From: Hemicentrotus pulcherrimus
Taxonomy: Eukaryota; Echinodermata; Echinoidea; Camarodonta; Strongylocentrotidae
Length of the DNA stretch: 64,000 nucleotides
Assembly: GCA_003118195.1 (NCBI GenBank)
Contig: BEXV01000211.1
Coordinates: forward strand, 119,696 to 183,695
Reading direction: 5' to 3'
Shown here: positions 48,905-62,293 of the stretch, piece by piece
Position numbering within the stretch: position 1 is the first letter of the stretch
Layout of the letters: each line of letters starts with the position of its first letter
The notes under the pieces: generated by a model
Seen by the model: the letters and a program-made list of their open reading frames with translations, nothing else
Database searches by the model: none
What the model was told of the DNA's origin: nothing
Program-made: the position numbers and the translations under genes

Positions 48905-51292
48905 AGGTGAGGGAAAAGTACCAGCACAGTTAAATCTTTTGAAAGGTATTTCCTTCCATTTTGCACTCACGGAAGTAAAATGGTAGGTTTTTGCCTCGAG
49001 ATTTGTAAATGGCTTTACAACCGAAGAAGAAGAATAAAGAAACGTCTTGGTTCCCCTTTTTCTGTTTTCCCTACACAATACATCCGGCGTCTCCGTTTGA
49101 AGGGAAGCTGGTGTGTATATAAGCGGAAGTTCATTCTTCCCTTTACTTCATCAACCATTATTCAGTATCGCCTTCATCATGAGTATAATGGTGAACGAAA
49201 CCTGACAAAGGGACGTATCAGGGGATTTCCTTTGCCTAGAGGAACAAGCAGTTTCTTTTTCTTTTATCAACCTAGGAATATAAATGCATATTGAAGAATT
49301 GGAAAAGAAAAAGCGGCAGTGTAATTTTCTTATGTCAGTGTGTCTCTCTCACTGTCTTAATTTGGCATGTCACAATTCATTCAAATTTGGCGTGTGTTTT
49401 CGGTCAAGCTTACCGTTGGTTGCAGATTAAACGCACGGTTCCTTGGTTGCACGGCCCGGCCTACTGATTGGGTTTGTCTCCGCTTAAATGCAGATCCAAT
49501 TACACAAATTAGGTTGGTTGCCAATTTCCATACCTTTTGTACGCGGATGGGTGCGTGCGTTTTGATCATTTCGGTAAAGCCGGTGAGGGCATCGCGTGTC
49601 ACAGAATGACACAAAATGCTAGCAAATATTTCGTCTTCTTTTGGCTTCCTTCTGAATGAAAACCGATGCAACGTGAAAACTCTTGAGATGTTATTCCTGA
49701 CCAGCAACCATCACTTTCTTTCATTCTTTTGTTATTCATTGAAACTCGTATGTTTGTCGACTGAAAATCTGCATGTATGTGTCATTTTTAGCTCGGAGAC
49801 GTACTTGTGATGTCATGATCTCACGCCGTATATCCCGAGCGCGGCAATGCGGAAAAGCGGTCGGGATGTCGTCTGCTCATATCCCTCCTCCCACTCTCTC
49901 TCCTTCTCTCATCTTCTCTCTCACTTTCTCTCTAGCTCTGCCCTACTCCAAATCCTCACTCCAAAGGCAATGCAGTATCGAATAGGCTTTCTCGTTTCCA
50001 CTCGAGTTTCCTGACAGACAACCCACACCCAACCGGGGATATTAAAAACTTTTAGGATTGCTTTCGCGGCTCATCTTGCTCAAATATTTTCCTAAACTCG
50101 GGGCAGCTTCTCTCGAACGAAGAAGGGGAACGAGTGTAGGGGAAGGTAAGAAATGGTGTGAAATCCGATCGGGGTTCAGTTTGTTCGGGCTACGTCGTTC
50201 CGAGGAGATTCGTATTGATGTTTACTGAGCGAAAGACAAAGCGGAGTACACATGTAGGCTCTAGGGCATTCTATGGTGTGTGTTTTCAAGTGCCTTACTA
50301 CACTGTGGTATTGGACTGCCAAGAGGCGGTGAGCCAATTCCGCTGCAACTGAGATGGCTAGCAGGAGAGCTTGTCGATCCGCTCAAAGCGACCAGGTTAA
50401 ACCTATCTTTTAACCAAACTGCGAATTAAATGTATAATAACGAATATGGGTGCCAATCTGGCAGACTTATCTCCCATCAATGTTATTATTTTTAAAATCA
50501 GATATTTAGTATTCTTAACTATCTTTTACTCATCGTACTCACACATTTTCATCTGCCTCTGTTGGGGTTCGTCATTATTACACATCTTTGCCATACCTCC
50601 ACTCCTTCTTTCACCACAATATAACCGCCATCTTCAAGGACACTTCCTTCCCTCCACCTATCTATCCCCAAGCTTTTCTCTCTTGCCCCGGATGACCCAG
50701 TCTTGCCCACCCCAGGATACCATTCATCCTTGACTGGCCATTACAGACATACCAAGACACTGAATACTAGCTCCCTCCCTCCTGCACGCATCCTTCTTAT
50801 CGCTTGATGGGTCATGTGACATAAGAAGAGCAAAAAGCGGTCAATAATGCTCGTTCGCACTGCCATTTACTTTAGATTCATATTAGATTTTATTACTGAA
50901 ACATCAAGTGCTCTGCTCTTTTAGGACAGTCTGTTTCGACACACTGTAGGTCTGTTCTTGTCGATGAATCGGTCTGTACAGTACAATGTATCTAAAGGTC
51001 GACGAATCCATCCTAAGAACCATGATAATCGTAGACCAGTCCTCCGCACAGAACCCCTTCTCCTTTGGTTTACATTACGAATATAGTGGGAATGTGATCA
51101 TTCCTTTATGGACAGCCCATCTCATTGCGTTTGGTAATGACCCATAACACAGGGATGACAGTGGGAGTTTCTTGCTAATCGATGAACGTACTGGGGCAAG
51201 AAATGCTAAAAGCGCGCGCGAGAGGCATGCAAATGGATGCATTAACAGGTTTCAAATGCTTTCGTCTCATCCATTCTCTTCACCCCTTCTCA

Positions 51293-51345
51293 TTACTCCC
51301 CTCCCCCTCTCTCTCCCTCTCTCTCTCTCTCCCTCTCCCCCTCTC
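51293..51345 (+). repeat. (CT)n microsatellite with CCCC interruptions
   Basis: Pyrimidine tract. Overlapping Ser/Leu/Pro-rich frames are artefacts. Confidence 0.9.
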
Positions 51346-54300
51346 ATCTTTACCACTTTTCACTCCAACCATCTCCCTGTCTCTAACCTTACATTAATTT
51401 TACATTCTGAACATTGACCATACGATGTTTTACAACTGTATCCAAGTCAAGGGTATAGGTAGGGTAGAGTATAAACATTACAATTATTTTCGACACCCTT
51501 TTTGCCTACGAATTAATCAAAATTGTCACTATTACATACTTGGTGAAGTATTCACCCTCGTCGTTTACACATAGAGTGTAGCTTTTTCAAATGTTTTCTT
51601 TATACATAAACAAAAATGAACGTATTTCTGAATCGGTAGAACATCTTCTTTTCAGATTAGCTAAAATACGTCCAACTTCACACCTGAGATATAAGCTGGT
51701 CGACGATCCTACATGAGACATGTGTGATGCTAATTCTAACGCCAGTTTGAATTCATTTCACCATTATCCTCTCATTTTACCCCTCTCTCTTTCTCTCTCT
51801 CGCCATATACCTTTCTCCCTCTCCTCATCCCTTTGGAACCCCCCTTTTCTACTCCACTTACTATTATTTCATCTCATTGGTCTCTTCTTCCCATTCATCT
51901 CTAGGAGCGTAATGCGAGATTCTATCCGCTCAATAATCGACAACGAGGGAAAAATAGAGGCTGAATTTGGCAACCAAATGAGATCGCCGGCTCATTCTCC
52001 TCGCGCGCGCGGTTTGACCAAAGACAGCCTGAGTAAACTCTTCGCTTGATTCAGTTGCGTGTGTAGAGATGATGAACAAGACTTTCTACACGATATCGAG
52101 AAAAAAACCCAAAGATACCGCATCTACCATGAGCAAAATAAATCTCACTACTGTTGCTCTGTTAATATTGTCCTCAGTACCTCCCAGAATCTTTTTCTAA
52201 TGCAGTTTGTACCATAACCCCCCTACGTTTGTCTACGTCCTTAACTTGTTATACTATGTCTATGAAAATACATAACTTTGATTTCTTCAAACGCTGCCAA
52301 AAATATACCAAAGGATCTTAAATGATTATTATATGTAATCCAGTCTAATCGGTTAAATGACTCGACACATTCAGCTAGTCCTTCTAATTAGTTAAGAAAC
52401 TTTCTAACAGCATTAAGAATTTTGCCATTCTTTCTACAACTTGATAGACAAGAAGAAAAACAGAACCGTAAAAGAGAAGGAGGGTAAAAAAATAAAAGAT
52501 ATCTAAATTTAGGTCTTTGGGTATCGGCTTACCACCCTGGGAGTTCTGTAGATGTATATTCGCTATCAGGTATCTGTCATTTTCATGAGACACTGTGTAC
52601 TTATAGCCGAAGACGCTCCCTGCTTGCATGTACACACACTGCTAATCTTGGCTTCTTCGACTTAAGTAAATGTTTGTAGAGGCTGATTATACAGAGCGCC
52701 TAAAAACACACGGTCTCTTTCTTTTTTCTAACTTACCCTTTTTTTCTATTCTCTATCTATCCTGTCTATCCGGTATGGAGTACTGGTTTGGCTATTAGAA
52801 AGCCATTTATATTTCCGTTGCGAAGCGCGAACGAAAATAGGAAACGGGGGCGCCTCTTTCTCACCTTCTGCCGTTGATAAAAGAAGGGATCAACACACTC
52901 CTACTGAAATAATGCAGCCTTGGATTGGTTGGCATTAAAAATAACTTAAGGTAAAAGTGTTTTTCGGTGAGGTAACTGAATACATTAATGCAATTGTCAA
53001 CCAGATACATGCCACACAGGTCCCTGGTTATAACAAAGACAAAACCATTGTCTGTTAATCAATAATGATGTTCGGCGATAATGCCTACCATTGAAACAAA
53101 TATAACGAACATGTAAGGGTTTGTGCGTATGCAGCAGATATAATCGTTGGTAATAAAAACAAATTAAAAACAGAGCTGTATAAATCTTGGGGTGTTATTG
53201 TTAGTTATAATCTATTATTAAAGCACATCTTTAAAGGAGTTGCATCTTTGAACTGATATGCAGAGTGCAAAGTAGTAGGCTTTTTCACTTCCAAGCCTTG
53301 TTCTCTCAAGCAGTGTATAGGGAAGATATAGTTCGTTACCGGCAGGCAGGCGGAATACACCGTTCCCTGGGCAGATAAAATAGGTTCGATGAAATGGAGG
53401 ATGATACTATGCAAAGCCCCACTGTCATCGGCTTGACAAATGGCGGTCGGTGCCATTTTTACTTCTGTATTGTTTCCTCTTCTCTTCTTATCTCGTTGCA
53501 TACGCCGCTAGTCCACGAGCTTAGGTATGATGTGTAATCTGGCATTGTTTTGACAGCGTAGACGCAGAGGTAAACGAAATTGGAATGATGGGCCTTTCTC
53601 TCTCTCTTCAATGTTACAAATTGAACCATCTATAATCATATGCAAAGGTCTTTGCAAGGCCAGTTTAGACACAGACAAAGGGACGGATTTGGCACAGTGG
53701 ATGCATTATAATTTGGTATTGTGTTATATGAATTCTTTAACATGCCTAAGTTGGAGTGTATTTGATATGCAGTCGTGAATAATTAAGTATGTACCATTTA
53801 TATACCTGCCATATCTGAGGAAGAACTACGGAAATGGGTAGACAGATAAATATGCTACATGGATGGTGAAACAGAAACATGGAAGCGCAAACATTGAAAC
53901 AGAGGGGGGGGGGAGAACATCTCTTATGCAGCTCGGCACTAACAAAAAAATAAGAGTATAGTCACAAATACAGAATGCAGACAATAAAAGAAGATCATGT
54001 CCTCATGACTGCCGAGGAAAATAGAATTTTATCATTTCTCCCGGTCAACTTAAAAATTAATCGCTCTCGCTAGTCTATGCGCAAAATCACTTCTCTTTCA
54101 ATCGCTGATCGTTGCAGTGTATTGATCGCCGCTGCAAGCAAAGTAGAATACTGTGGCCTAATTTCGTTCATCTTTTTTCCTCTTTCTTTTTCTCACAATG
54201 TATTCTTTCTTTCTCACATTCACATCAGTTACTCGGGTCTCCTCAATTAAGAACCATAGAAAATTAGTGACTGAATTGTCTTCAACTTTCTACCCTCACG

Positions 54301-54505
54301 TATTTCAGTTGGAAAATGCGTTTTCATCCATTCTTTGTGTTCACTGGCTGACGCCATCTTCAGACAATGATGTATACGCACTCAATAATGTTAACTCTCT
54401 TATAGTTTACACGACTCATTTCAATTTACCAGTTATATTTTATCTCCATAAAGAAGTGTAAGGAGGGGACAAGGTGAACAAAAATATTGAATTTAAGGAT
54501 GTGTA

Positions 54506-54518
54506 AGTTCAAAGGTCA
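54506..54518 (+). promoter_or_regulatory. DR1 nuclear-receptor half-site pair
   Basis: AGTTCA, one spacer base, AGGTCA: a DR1 arrangement as bound by HNF4, COUP-TF and RXR. It is intronic to Islet; occupancy is unknown. Confidence 0.3.
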
Positions 54519-54524
54519 TGAATG

Positions 54525-54551
54525 TACATGTATGTATGTATGTATGTATTG
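54525..54551 (+). repeat. (TATG)n microsatellite
   Basis: About five ATGT units following a GTACATGTAT palindrome. Confidence 0.9.
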
Positions 54552-55660
54552 TATTTATTAAACTTAATTGATGTACTTCAATATTCTGTTTATAAACATA
54601 TAACTCACTTTACAATGTAATGTAACAAATCAATATTCTGTTGTCATATAAGTCAATTTACATGTATTATTATGATATGAGAACGAGCTCGTGTTTCACC
54701 GAGTGGTGATATAAACAGGCCACTGTGATTCGAAACGTAAGATTTACAAAAACGCATGATTACAGAATCATTTAAGAATGTTAAAATGATGAAATGGATC
54801 CACAAATTTAAAAGACGGGACCGATAATCATATTGCTAGTTTCGAGTAAAATAGAATATCTAACACCTCAAGCGGTTCGGATCTTCCATGATATTTTTCT
54901 TATGAATCTCCACTTTTGCGTATCTACTCCCAAGCCTGGCTTAACATAAAATAATGCATTCGTCGTTTGATAAACAAATAAAATTGTTAACGCTCCCCGG
55001 CATGTTTCATTTGCAAATGGGAAACGTAAGGAAGATGTATTTCGTCTGTATCTTCCATTGATTTACGATCGCTGCACACGGTCATACGGACGGCTGCAAC
55101 ATAAACACAACTCAACTGACCAAAGCAAGCTAATTCGGCGGCGTCTCCACGACTCGTCTGGGGCAGTGCAAAAGCGGAGAAATTGGGGAAGATCAACTGA
55201 AAATACGACCTAAGAAAAGTCTTTCATCTTTTAACAGAAATGGTATCGCAAGTATTTGAAGAGCATGAGGTTTGCGAGGTTAAGCTCACTATTATGCACG
55301 CACATTTTATGTGGTACCTTGTATTCTAACCTATTGTCCTCCCAATGCGATATATCAACCCAATTGGCTAAATTTCGAGAAAAGAAATATAGGGCAACAT
55401 GTGGATGAATGTATTCCATCGTTTTCTAATTCTCAATATGTATCTAGCATAATGTATCTTCCTTTCTCGGTTATTATGCATGAATTCAATGCACGTAGCA
55501 CACATGTGACGTAAGGCTGTACAATGTTTATAACTAATAGCTCTATATAGAATAGGCTTGTGCATTACAATAATTCATGACTTTTCAATTCGAATGCAAT
55601 GAATCAAAAGAGTATCCATATGTGTTGCCATATTTTTCTGTGTATATAATCATATATTGA

Positions 55661-55706
55661 GAGAGGGAGAGGGAGGGAGAGGGAGGGAGAGGGAGGGAGA
55701 GAGAGG
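55661..55706 (+). repeat. 10-bp GGGAGGGAGA minisatellite
   Basis: GAGAGGGAGA followed by three exact GGGAGGGAGA units and GAGAGG. Its GGG tracts with 1- and 3-nt loops fit the G-quadruplex pattern. Confidence 0.9.
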
Positions 55707-58408
55707 TGGTTGTGGGGGAGATGGAAAATGATGTATAAACCTGTGTGTAATGTGTGTATAGGAAGAGAGAGAAAGATACGTAAGAGACTATTTGGGAGAA
55801 AGAAAACAAAAGTGAGAGATATATCAAGAGAGGAAACATAATAATTGGGGTAATAATGATAAGAGAGAAAGAATTAAATGTGGGGGTGTGAACACAAATT
55901 GGAAACATATTTTAAAATTAAGGGAGGACATCTGAAGAGTCATTAATGTTGGTAGGATGCGCACATGATTTTACTTGGATTTCTATGATATAAACAATTG
56001 GACGGAGAACTGCCATCGTAGTCACGTGGCAAAGACTGTGCATGTATATTGTGCATGTTCTCTGCTAATGCTAGTTAAGGTTTTTAATTAATCCAGAAAA
56101 TATTTGGTAACTCAAAAATACTCTTTTGTGAAAGAGAGGGAAAAACACATCCGTCGTTGAATAACTTTTTTTTTTAAATTTTTTTTTTATAGTTTATTTA
56201 GAATAAAAGGTCAGTTTCATTTTATTTTTAAATATTGAGCTGTTTTTATATAGGCGGAGGACTTGAGGTAGAGTGTTCGTAGGAAAATGAAACATATTAC
56301 TGTTCAAATAACATTATATTAGCTTTTTCATGTTTCTCTAAATAAAACATGTTTGAATCCAACTGTATAATTTCGCATACATCTATTCGATTTCTATGTA
56401 AAATTTTGATATCATTAGTTAAATACATTGAATTGAATTTTATACTGCTTCCAGAAATAGGAATTCAATTCTGGCATTTCTCTGTTTTCATCAACTGGTT
56501 ATGGTTAAATGTCATTACCAAATCAACAGAATATGACGTGTTTCAGCGTCTAATTAATAGAAGGTCAATCAGACATAATCCCTAAAGATTACCATAAATG
56601 CTCATTAGAAAACTCACCCACACATCTGAAAGGCAAACACACACAATAATGAATTGTTGTGAATCCTCGGTATATGTGTTCCCGGCGAAATAATTGACAA
56701 TGTGTGTTTATCAATTTCTGGCAATTTGGGCCTGGACGAGGTAAAAGATGCGCAATTTAAATTGGAAATGTGATAATTCATTCCGTGTCATATTTGATGA
56801 TAATTTGAGCTGTCGACAACGGTATTACTGTTTCATTACTGCAAACAAGTTGATCACGGTTGAATTTGGTTCAGTAATACACTTTGACGTTTGACATCGT
56901 TTATCTGCCCTTCGGCATGCAATTCTGATAGCAGCGTTGCGCATATACGTTGTATGTGCTAGCACTACCGGGCTTATCTGAATTTATGCTATATGCGCTT
57001 TGATGTTTTGCAAATGAGAAAATTGGACATTCGCTTTTGCATTTACATGTATGCATGCTTAAGGGATTGAGCTTTAAAAAAAGAAGCACGTTGTATAATA
57101 ATTCACCGATAATAATCTGCGTTTCTTTTCCATAGGTAATCTTTGAGATGGTAGCATTTATTTATTTCTTATAACTTGCAATACTCCTGGTTATACATTT
57201 TCTAAATGAGTTCATTTATCTCCACTGGCTTTATGTACTATTTTTCTTTTTATAAATACAACATGTTTGACTTCTGGTGTACGTTACTTCACCCACTTCC
57301 GACGTTTTCTCGAGCTTTCTCGTGTTTTCTCGATCACTCAGCTGCCCCTCCTTGTATTACGCTACGAAGATAGTAATTCAACTATGTGAGCGATCGTATT
57401 TATTAGGAACACAGTTGGGTAAATGAGGATTTGAGCGCCACGCAATTCGACCACGTGCTCGTATTCTATCCAAGCGCTACCCTCCTTGATTGTTGTATGT
57501 ATACACCCGGATATAAAATGTCGTAATTACGGACCAGACGACGAAGGCGGAGAGAGAAAATCTGTCCGAGAGCGGAGTTTTATTTCCCGCCAAAACGCTG
57601 TTCATCGGGCTCGCATGGCGTAACACAAGATGGTGAGACGGGGATGAAGAACGAGGGTGATGGAGAAAAGAGGACAAGAGCGTATAAGAGTTGAGGATTC
57701 AATCTGGTTCTGTGTTTTTTTGTGAATGGAACATTTGGGATGGTAATTGAGGTGCGAAAGGAGATGAGGAGGAGAGTGAAGGAGGTGTTTAGGACGCTGC
57801 ATGTTGGAGAGCGTTAACGAGATTTCAGGCCCGTTGTCGTGTAATTGTCTACTCTGAGAAACCGGTATTGTGGGATAAGGTTCCCGGAAAGCCAGGTGAA
57901 GAGAGTGGTGGCGAAGGGTGTCTTGTTCTTTCATAGTCTTAATCCTATTGAGAACATGGTCGAAAAAGAGAGCAGAGTCAAGAGGCCATTCATGAGATGC
58001 TTGGCCTACCTCTCTAAGTTTTGAGACGGAGAGAAAAGAAATTGATCGCTGAAGGTCAATTCCAAACTGTGAAGAACCAACAACATTGATAAATCAACAA
58101 GGTAGAAGATGTATAGTTTGGGTTCACTGGAGATTATTTCAGGAGCCATAGGTTTGTTAGAGAATGTAAATCAAGAGGATATCTAGACATTATCGAGACA
58201 CTCATATCATAGGACCAGTCTACTTCCCTTTATGAATTAATCGAGGGTCATAATGGCATTAACTCGTGCCCTTCTGGTTGTCAAAGGAGTCTGCGATTAC
58301 TCGGTTGATGTTTTATGTTTGTATTTATTCAATTTAGTAATGTATGAAACGATTACATTTTCGGAATGAACTTCTGTTCAAATCAAGAAAAAGAGGGGTG
58401 TAGGTGAC

Positions 58409-58439
58409 ACCCCCCTCCCCTCCCAGCCCCCCTCCCCTA
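58409..58439 (-). other. C-rich block with minus-strand G-quadruplex pattern
   Basis: The plus strand has five C tracts of three to six bases separated by one or two bases. On the minus (transcribed-sense) strand this reads as closely spaced G tracts with very short loops, a strong quadruplex pattern, and it would be in the Islet pre-mRNA. Confidence 0.6.
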
Positions 58440-61400
58440 CCTCTCCGTCGTTCTTCTCTGCATCACACCCGTATCCTGAGGGGAGGTACACGCTGTGTGT
58501 TCGGCGTGTCGAGTGTTGTTAGCGCAGCCTCAAGAGCCCAACACTGTTTGTAGTTCATGTTAAAAATACAATGGCGAACCCTCATGCGCTTGCATGAAAG
58601 CAATTCAGGAGGTTGTCCGCGATTTAGGTCAGATGAATAAGAACGTTTCAAGTCTATTTCTCCCCAGTGACTGTGCAAAGACACATGCGAGCCGACATTG
58701 TAAAAACTATGTTATAGGAATTCCGTGCCGACATAGTCAAATGATGTTTTGAGGATCGTCAGGATACTATAAAACTGAGTAAAACAGTAAAATTAAACTA
58801 GGTTTATGTTACATTTATAGGGATTGGAAGGGATGTCCCTGGCAATAGTCACATGGTCAGTATAGAATTCTGTGAAATTCCATCTAAACTAACGCCTTTT
58901 TACGGTGAAATTATTTCCTTACTGTTTTTTAAGGTGAAGGATGTAGAATATAAAGGGTGAATATGGCCGCTTACACGTAAGTTCATGAGAGAACCTCTAC
59001 CCTCCGGCATTCTTTTCGATTGATTCAGTTTAAATAATACCTTTACGTATACCATGACTATAGGAAATAATAAAGCGACAGAGTTACTTGATTTTCAAAA
59101 GCGATGTTCTTTACTTTTCCTATATTAAGAAAAATTCCGTCCAATATCTGTTGATTTCTCGTATTTTATTTCTTTGATTTGAGCAATACTCAAGCCTTGG
59201 GGCACAGTGAAGTTGAATTACGGTATATGCGCGGTCAGACACAGATGACGGTGCCGCGGTAATTGTGGTAATTATAATTTCTAATTTTCGACCGCTTATC
59301 CAATTCGATTGTAAATAGACCCTTGCTTAATTCTCGATCTTGGTGTAATCCAAAACCGGATTTCATCTTGTTCTCGATGATGAACCGAGATGTCCGTAGT
59401 CTCCAAAACGACACACGAGAGAAATGCTTTCGGTATCCCTAATCATCTTTATCATCATACCTCACGATAATAACTGGATGTAAGAATTTTACAGAAAGGC
59501 CTAAGAAATCATCTAGGTCCAGATTACAACTTTAGGAGGAGAATATAAACAGGTTAAAAAAATTTTTTTTTTCAAAGATCCATGTGCATTGTTTCCAAAA
59601 TGCATTCACATTAAACAGTATGTATAGCGTACAAGGCAGGAGATAATCGCCTTCTTTCGTAATGTATTTCCACCTTATAAAAAGGGCACAATCAACAAAG
59701 TCAATAAATTCTCATCGTGTTAATGTTACAAAATGTAATAATGAGAGCTGAAGATTTTACCGAGCATAATTAGGCATATGTTTCAGTCATGACAACTTGT
59801 TTGATCGTCTGCGATTCCGGAAAAATTTGTAAGATCTAACATTTTATCACCACGACAGGTGAATTTCATATTGAAAAGATCTAAAGAGGTCTGCAGATGC
59901 AGGCTACGGGGAAAGATTTCCTTCCTAGGCTCTCTTTACTATAGACGATTGGCGATCATGTTTGGATCTAAAATGATTCTCTCGAAATTCTATTACGTAG
60001 TGATGAAAACCCGAACATCGACGAACGATTGTAAAGAGGCATGTGGATATCGTTTCCAAAGTAGCAGACGACATAGCCATATGATGAATACAACATTGTC
60101 ATCTTCTTCTATTTATCATATTCCGTCAAGTTTATTAATTTCCCAATGATTAGTATCGAGAGCGAGTCTGAATAATTATTCGGAATGCCCTGTTCTTTTC
60201 TGCGTTCATAAATTTTATGTCGGCCATGAGGAAATGAGGAAATGAGGAAATCAATATTTCCATGTCATTAATAATAATCAGTTAGTGTATATATTTTTCA
60301 AAGGACAAAATTACAAATGTAAACCTAACTTTTCAATCACTGATCTCTCTAAATCCCTGACTATTGCTCGGTTTTGCTCATGAAGGGCTGATCACATTTC
60401 ATATGGATTTTATTCATGGATCAATATAATTATATTCAAACTCAGTAACCAATACTCAATCATTTGTATTTCACTAAGTTATCGCCTATTGCTATCGGCA
60501 ATTGCTATAGCAATTTCAGAGTTTGTAAACTGTGCCATGCCATGACCATAGGTATTTAACAGTACTGTTTCAAGCAAATACTTGAGCCCCTAAAAAAGAG
60601 CCAGAAATCTATACAACTTTGCACCAAGACCAAATGACTCCGAGATGCCCGTATACACCCTAGTCCGGGTATGATACACCCCACCCACCCTGCTGTGGTA
60701 TAGGAACCCTCATTTTTATGATCATCTGTCGGGAAAAAAATAGATTTCCCTATCTCAACCATTTTACCCCGGTCATACCAGTGAGATCGGTATCAGCCTA
60801 ACAGAAATCCAAACGGAAAATTCCACTGCCACGAATAGCTGAAATTTTGGTAAATTTGGAAAATTGTCATTCGGCTTGTAGTCAGCGTGGCGGTGTGAAA
60901 GGGGATGGAGTATCTTAGTTGGCATGAGGTTACTGGGGAAGATTGGTGGTGTGGGAAGAGGGGGGTCGGTGTGTCAGATGGAGTGTAAAGATGTCACGAG
61001 GATGATGCCCGAATCGAAACTAGATTGTCAATGCTTTTACTCCGATGATGCGTACGGACCAAGTCACTCTTGACTGCACAACAACACTTTCCTCATCCAC
61101 TGAAGTTGAAAAAGACACCAAGATTAGGGGAGAGAAGAAATTTCATCATCCGCCATGCAGAATGCAGGAGATGAGATCCATCTTTCACAAATTTCTATTT
61201 CTCTCTTTCTTTCTTTTCAATTCTAAGATGTACATCAAATAGGTACACGATAGAAAAGGGAGTGTTCGAGTCCGACCAAAATAATCTTGATTACATTTTT
61301 TTTTTCAAGGGCTGAAGTAAAGGAATCTTTATGCAAAATTTCTGAGAGAATCGTTCATGACGCATTTTTTATGAGTGTATTCCATGTTAGAAAAGCAACG

Positions 61401-62256
61401 TGGCATGTTACGTTATGGATGTTTGTTAATCAATTCCTTTCATTGCTGACTACTGTGAAACCATCCCCGCGCTCGTGTCATGCAGGAGAGGTGTAGAGAC
61501 AATCAATACCCAGACTACTCTACAGAGAATGTTCCCTAGAGTTTGGTTAGCTAGCTTCGTCGAGTCTACATACCTACAGGAGTTTTGCCAAACCGTTCTT
61601 ATGATTCACTCACGACAAAATCACTTTGTTCTGGCCGACACGGAAGCGAAGAGGGACAAGAAACTGAGGAAGGATGAAGTGGAGGGATGAGATGGGAGAG
61701 GGGGGGGGGTCGGAATGATGCACGGCTGCTCTGGAAGGATGCAACGACGATGATATCACCGTAAGGGATAGCATGATGAGATCGGGACTGCATCCGTGTT
61801 TTTGCGCCTTCTGGGCGGGTGGAGCAGAGGGAATTACAAGTGAAGCGCGTAATGTCACTAAACGTTTCCTCAGGGTCCTTGTTTCCCGGTCAAGTTTACC
61901 TCGATCTGGCTTCAGTTCCAGCAAGAGGCGGGTTTTTATATATTCGAGAGGAAGGCGCAGGGAGGTGGCACGGGGTTTAATTCCAATTGACGACCGCTCC
62001 ACCTAGAAAACAGTTGTTGTTGTTCCATTAGCATATATACACGCAAACATGTTCTTGCATAGGCAAATCCCACTACTGACATCATATGCAATTTGCAAAA
62101 GAGAAGGCCATTTTCTTGCAAATAATCTGATTCAACACAGCTATCCAGCAATGATAACATGTCATCGTTGACAATAATAATAACGAGTGATATTTGAATA
62201 ACATCGCCATAGTATTAGGCTTCGCATGTAAGAGACTATATAGTAATATATGTAAT

Positions 62257-62293
62257 GTCCTGTTCATCAGATATGATGTCTGAAGAACAGGAC
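62257..62293. repeat. 15-bp inverted repeat, 7-nt loop
   Basis: GTCCTGTTCATCAGA and TCTGAAGAACAGGAC pair with one mismatch around TATGATG. The stem is too short for a typical miRNA precursor. Confidence 0.7.

Noticed and set aside
49381..49707. 108-codon minus-strand frame
   Set aside because: The opposite strand is also open; the sequence looks like complex non-coding DNA with homeodomain words, reported instead as a candidate regulatory block.
61610..62002. 130-codon minus-strand frame
   Set aside because: Mixed composition but no recognisable domain, and overlapping plus-strand frames are equally open; not supported as a gene.
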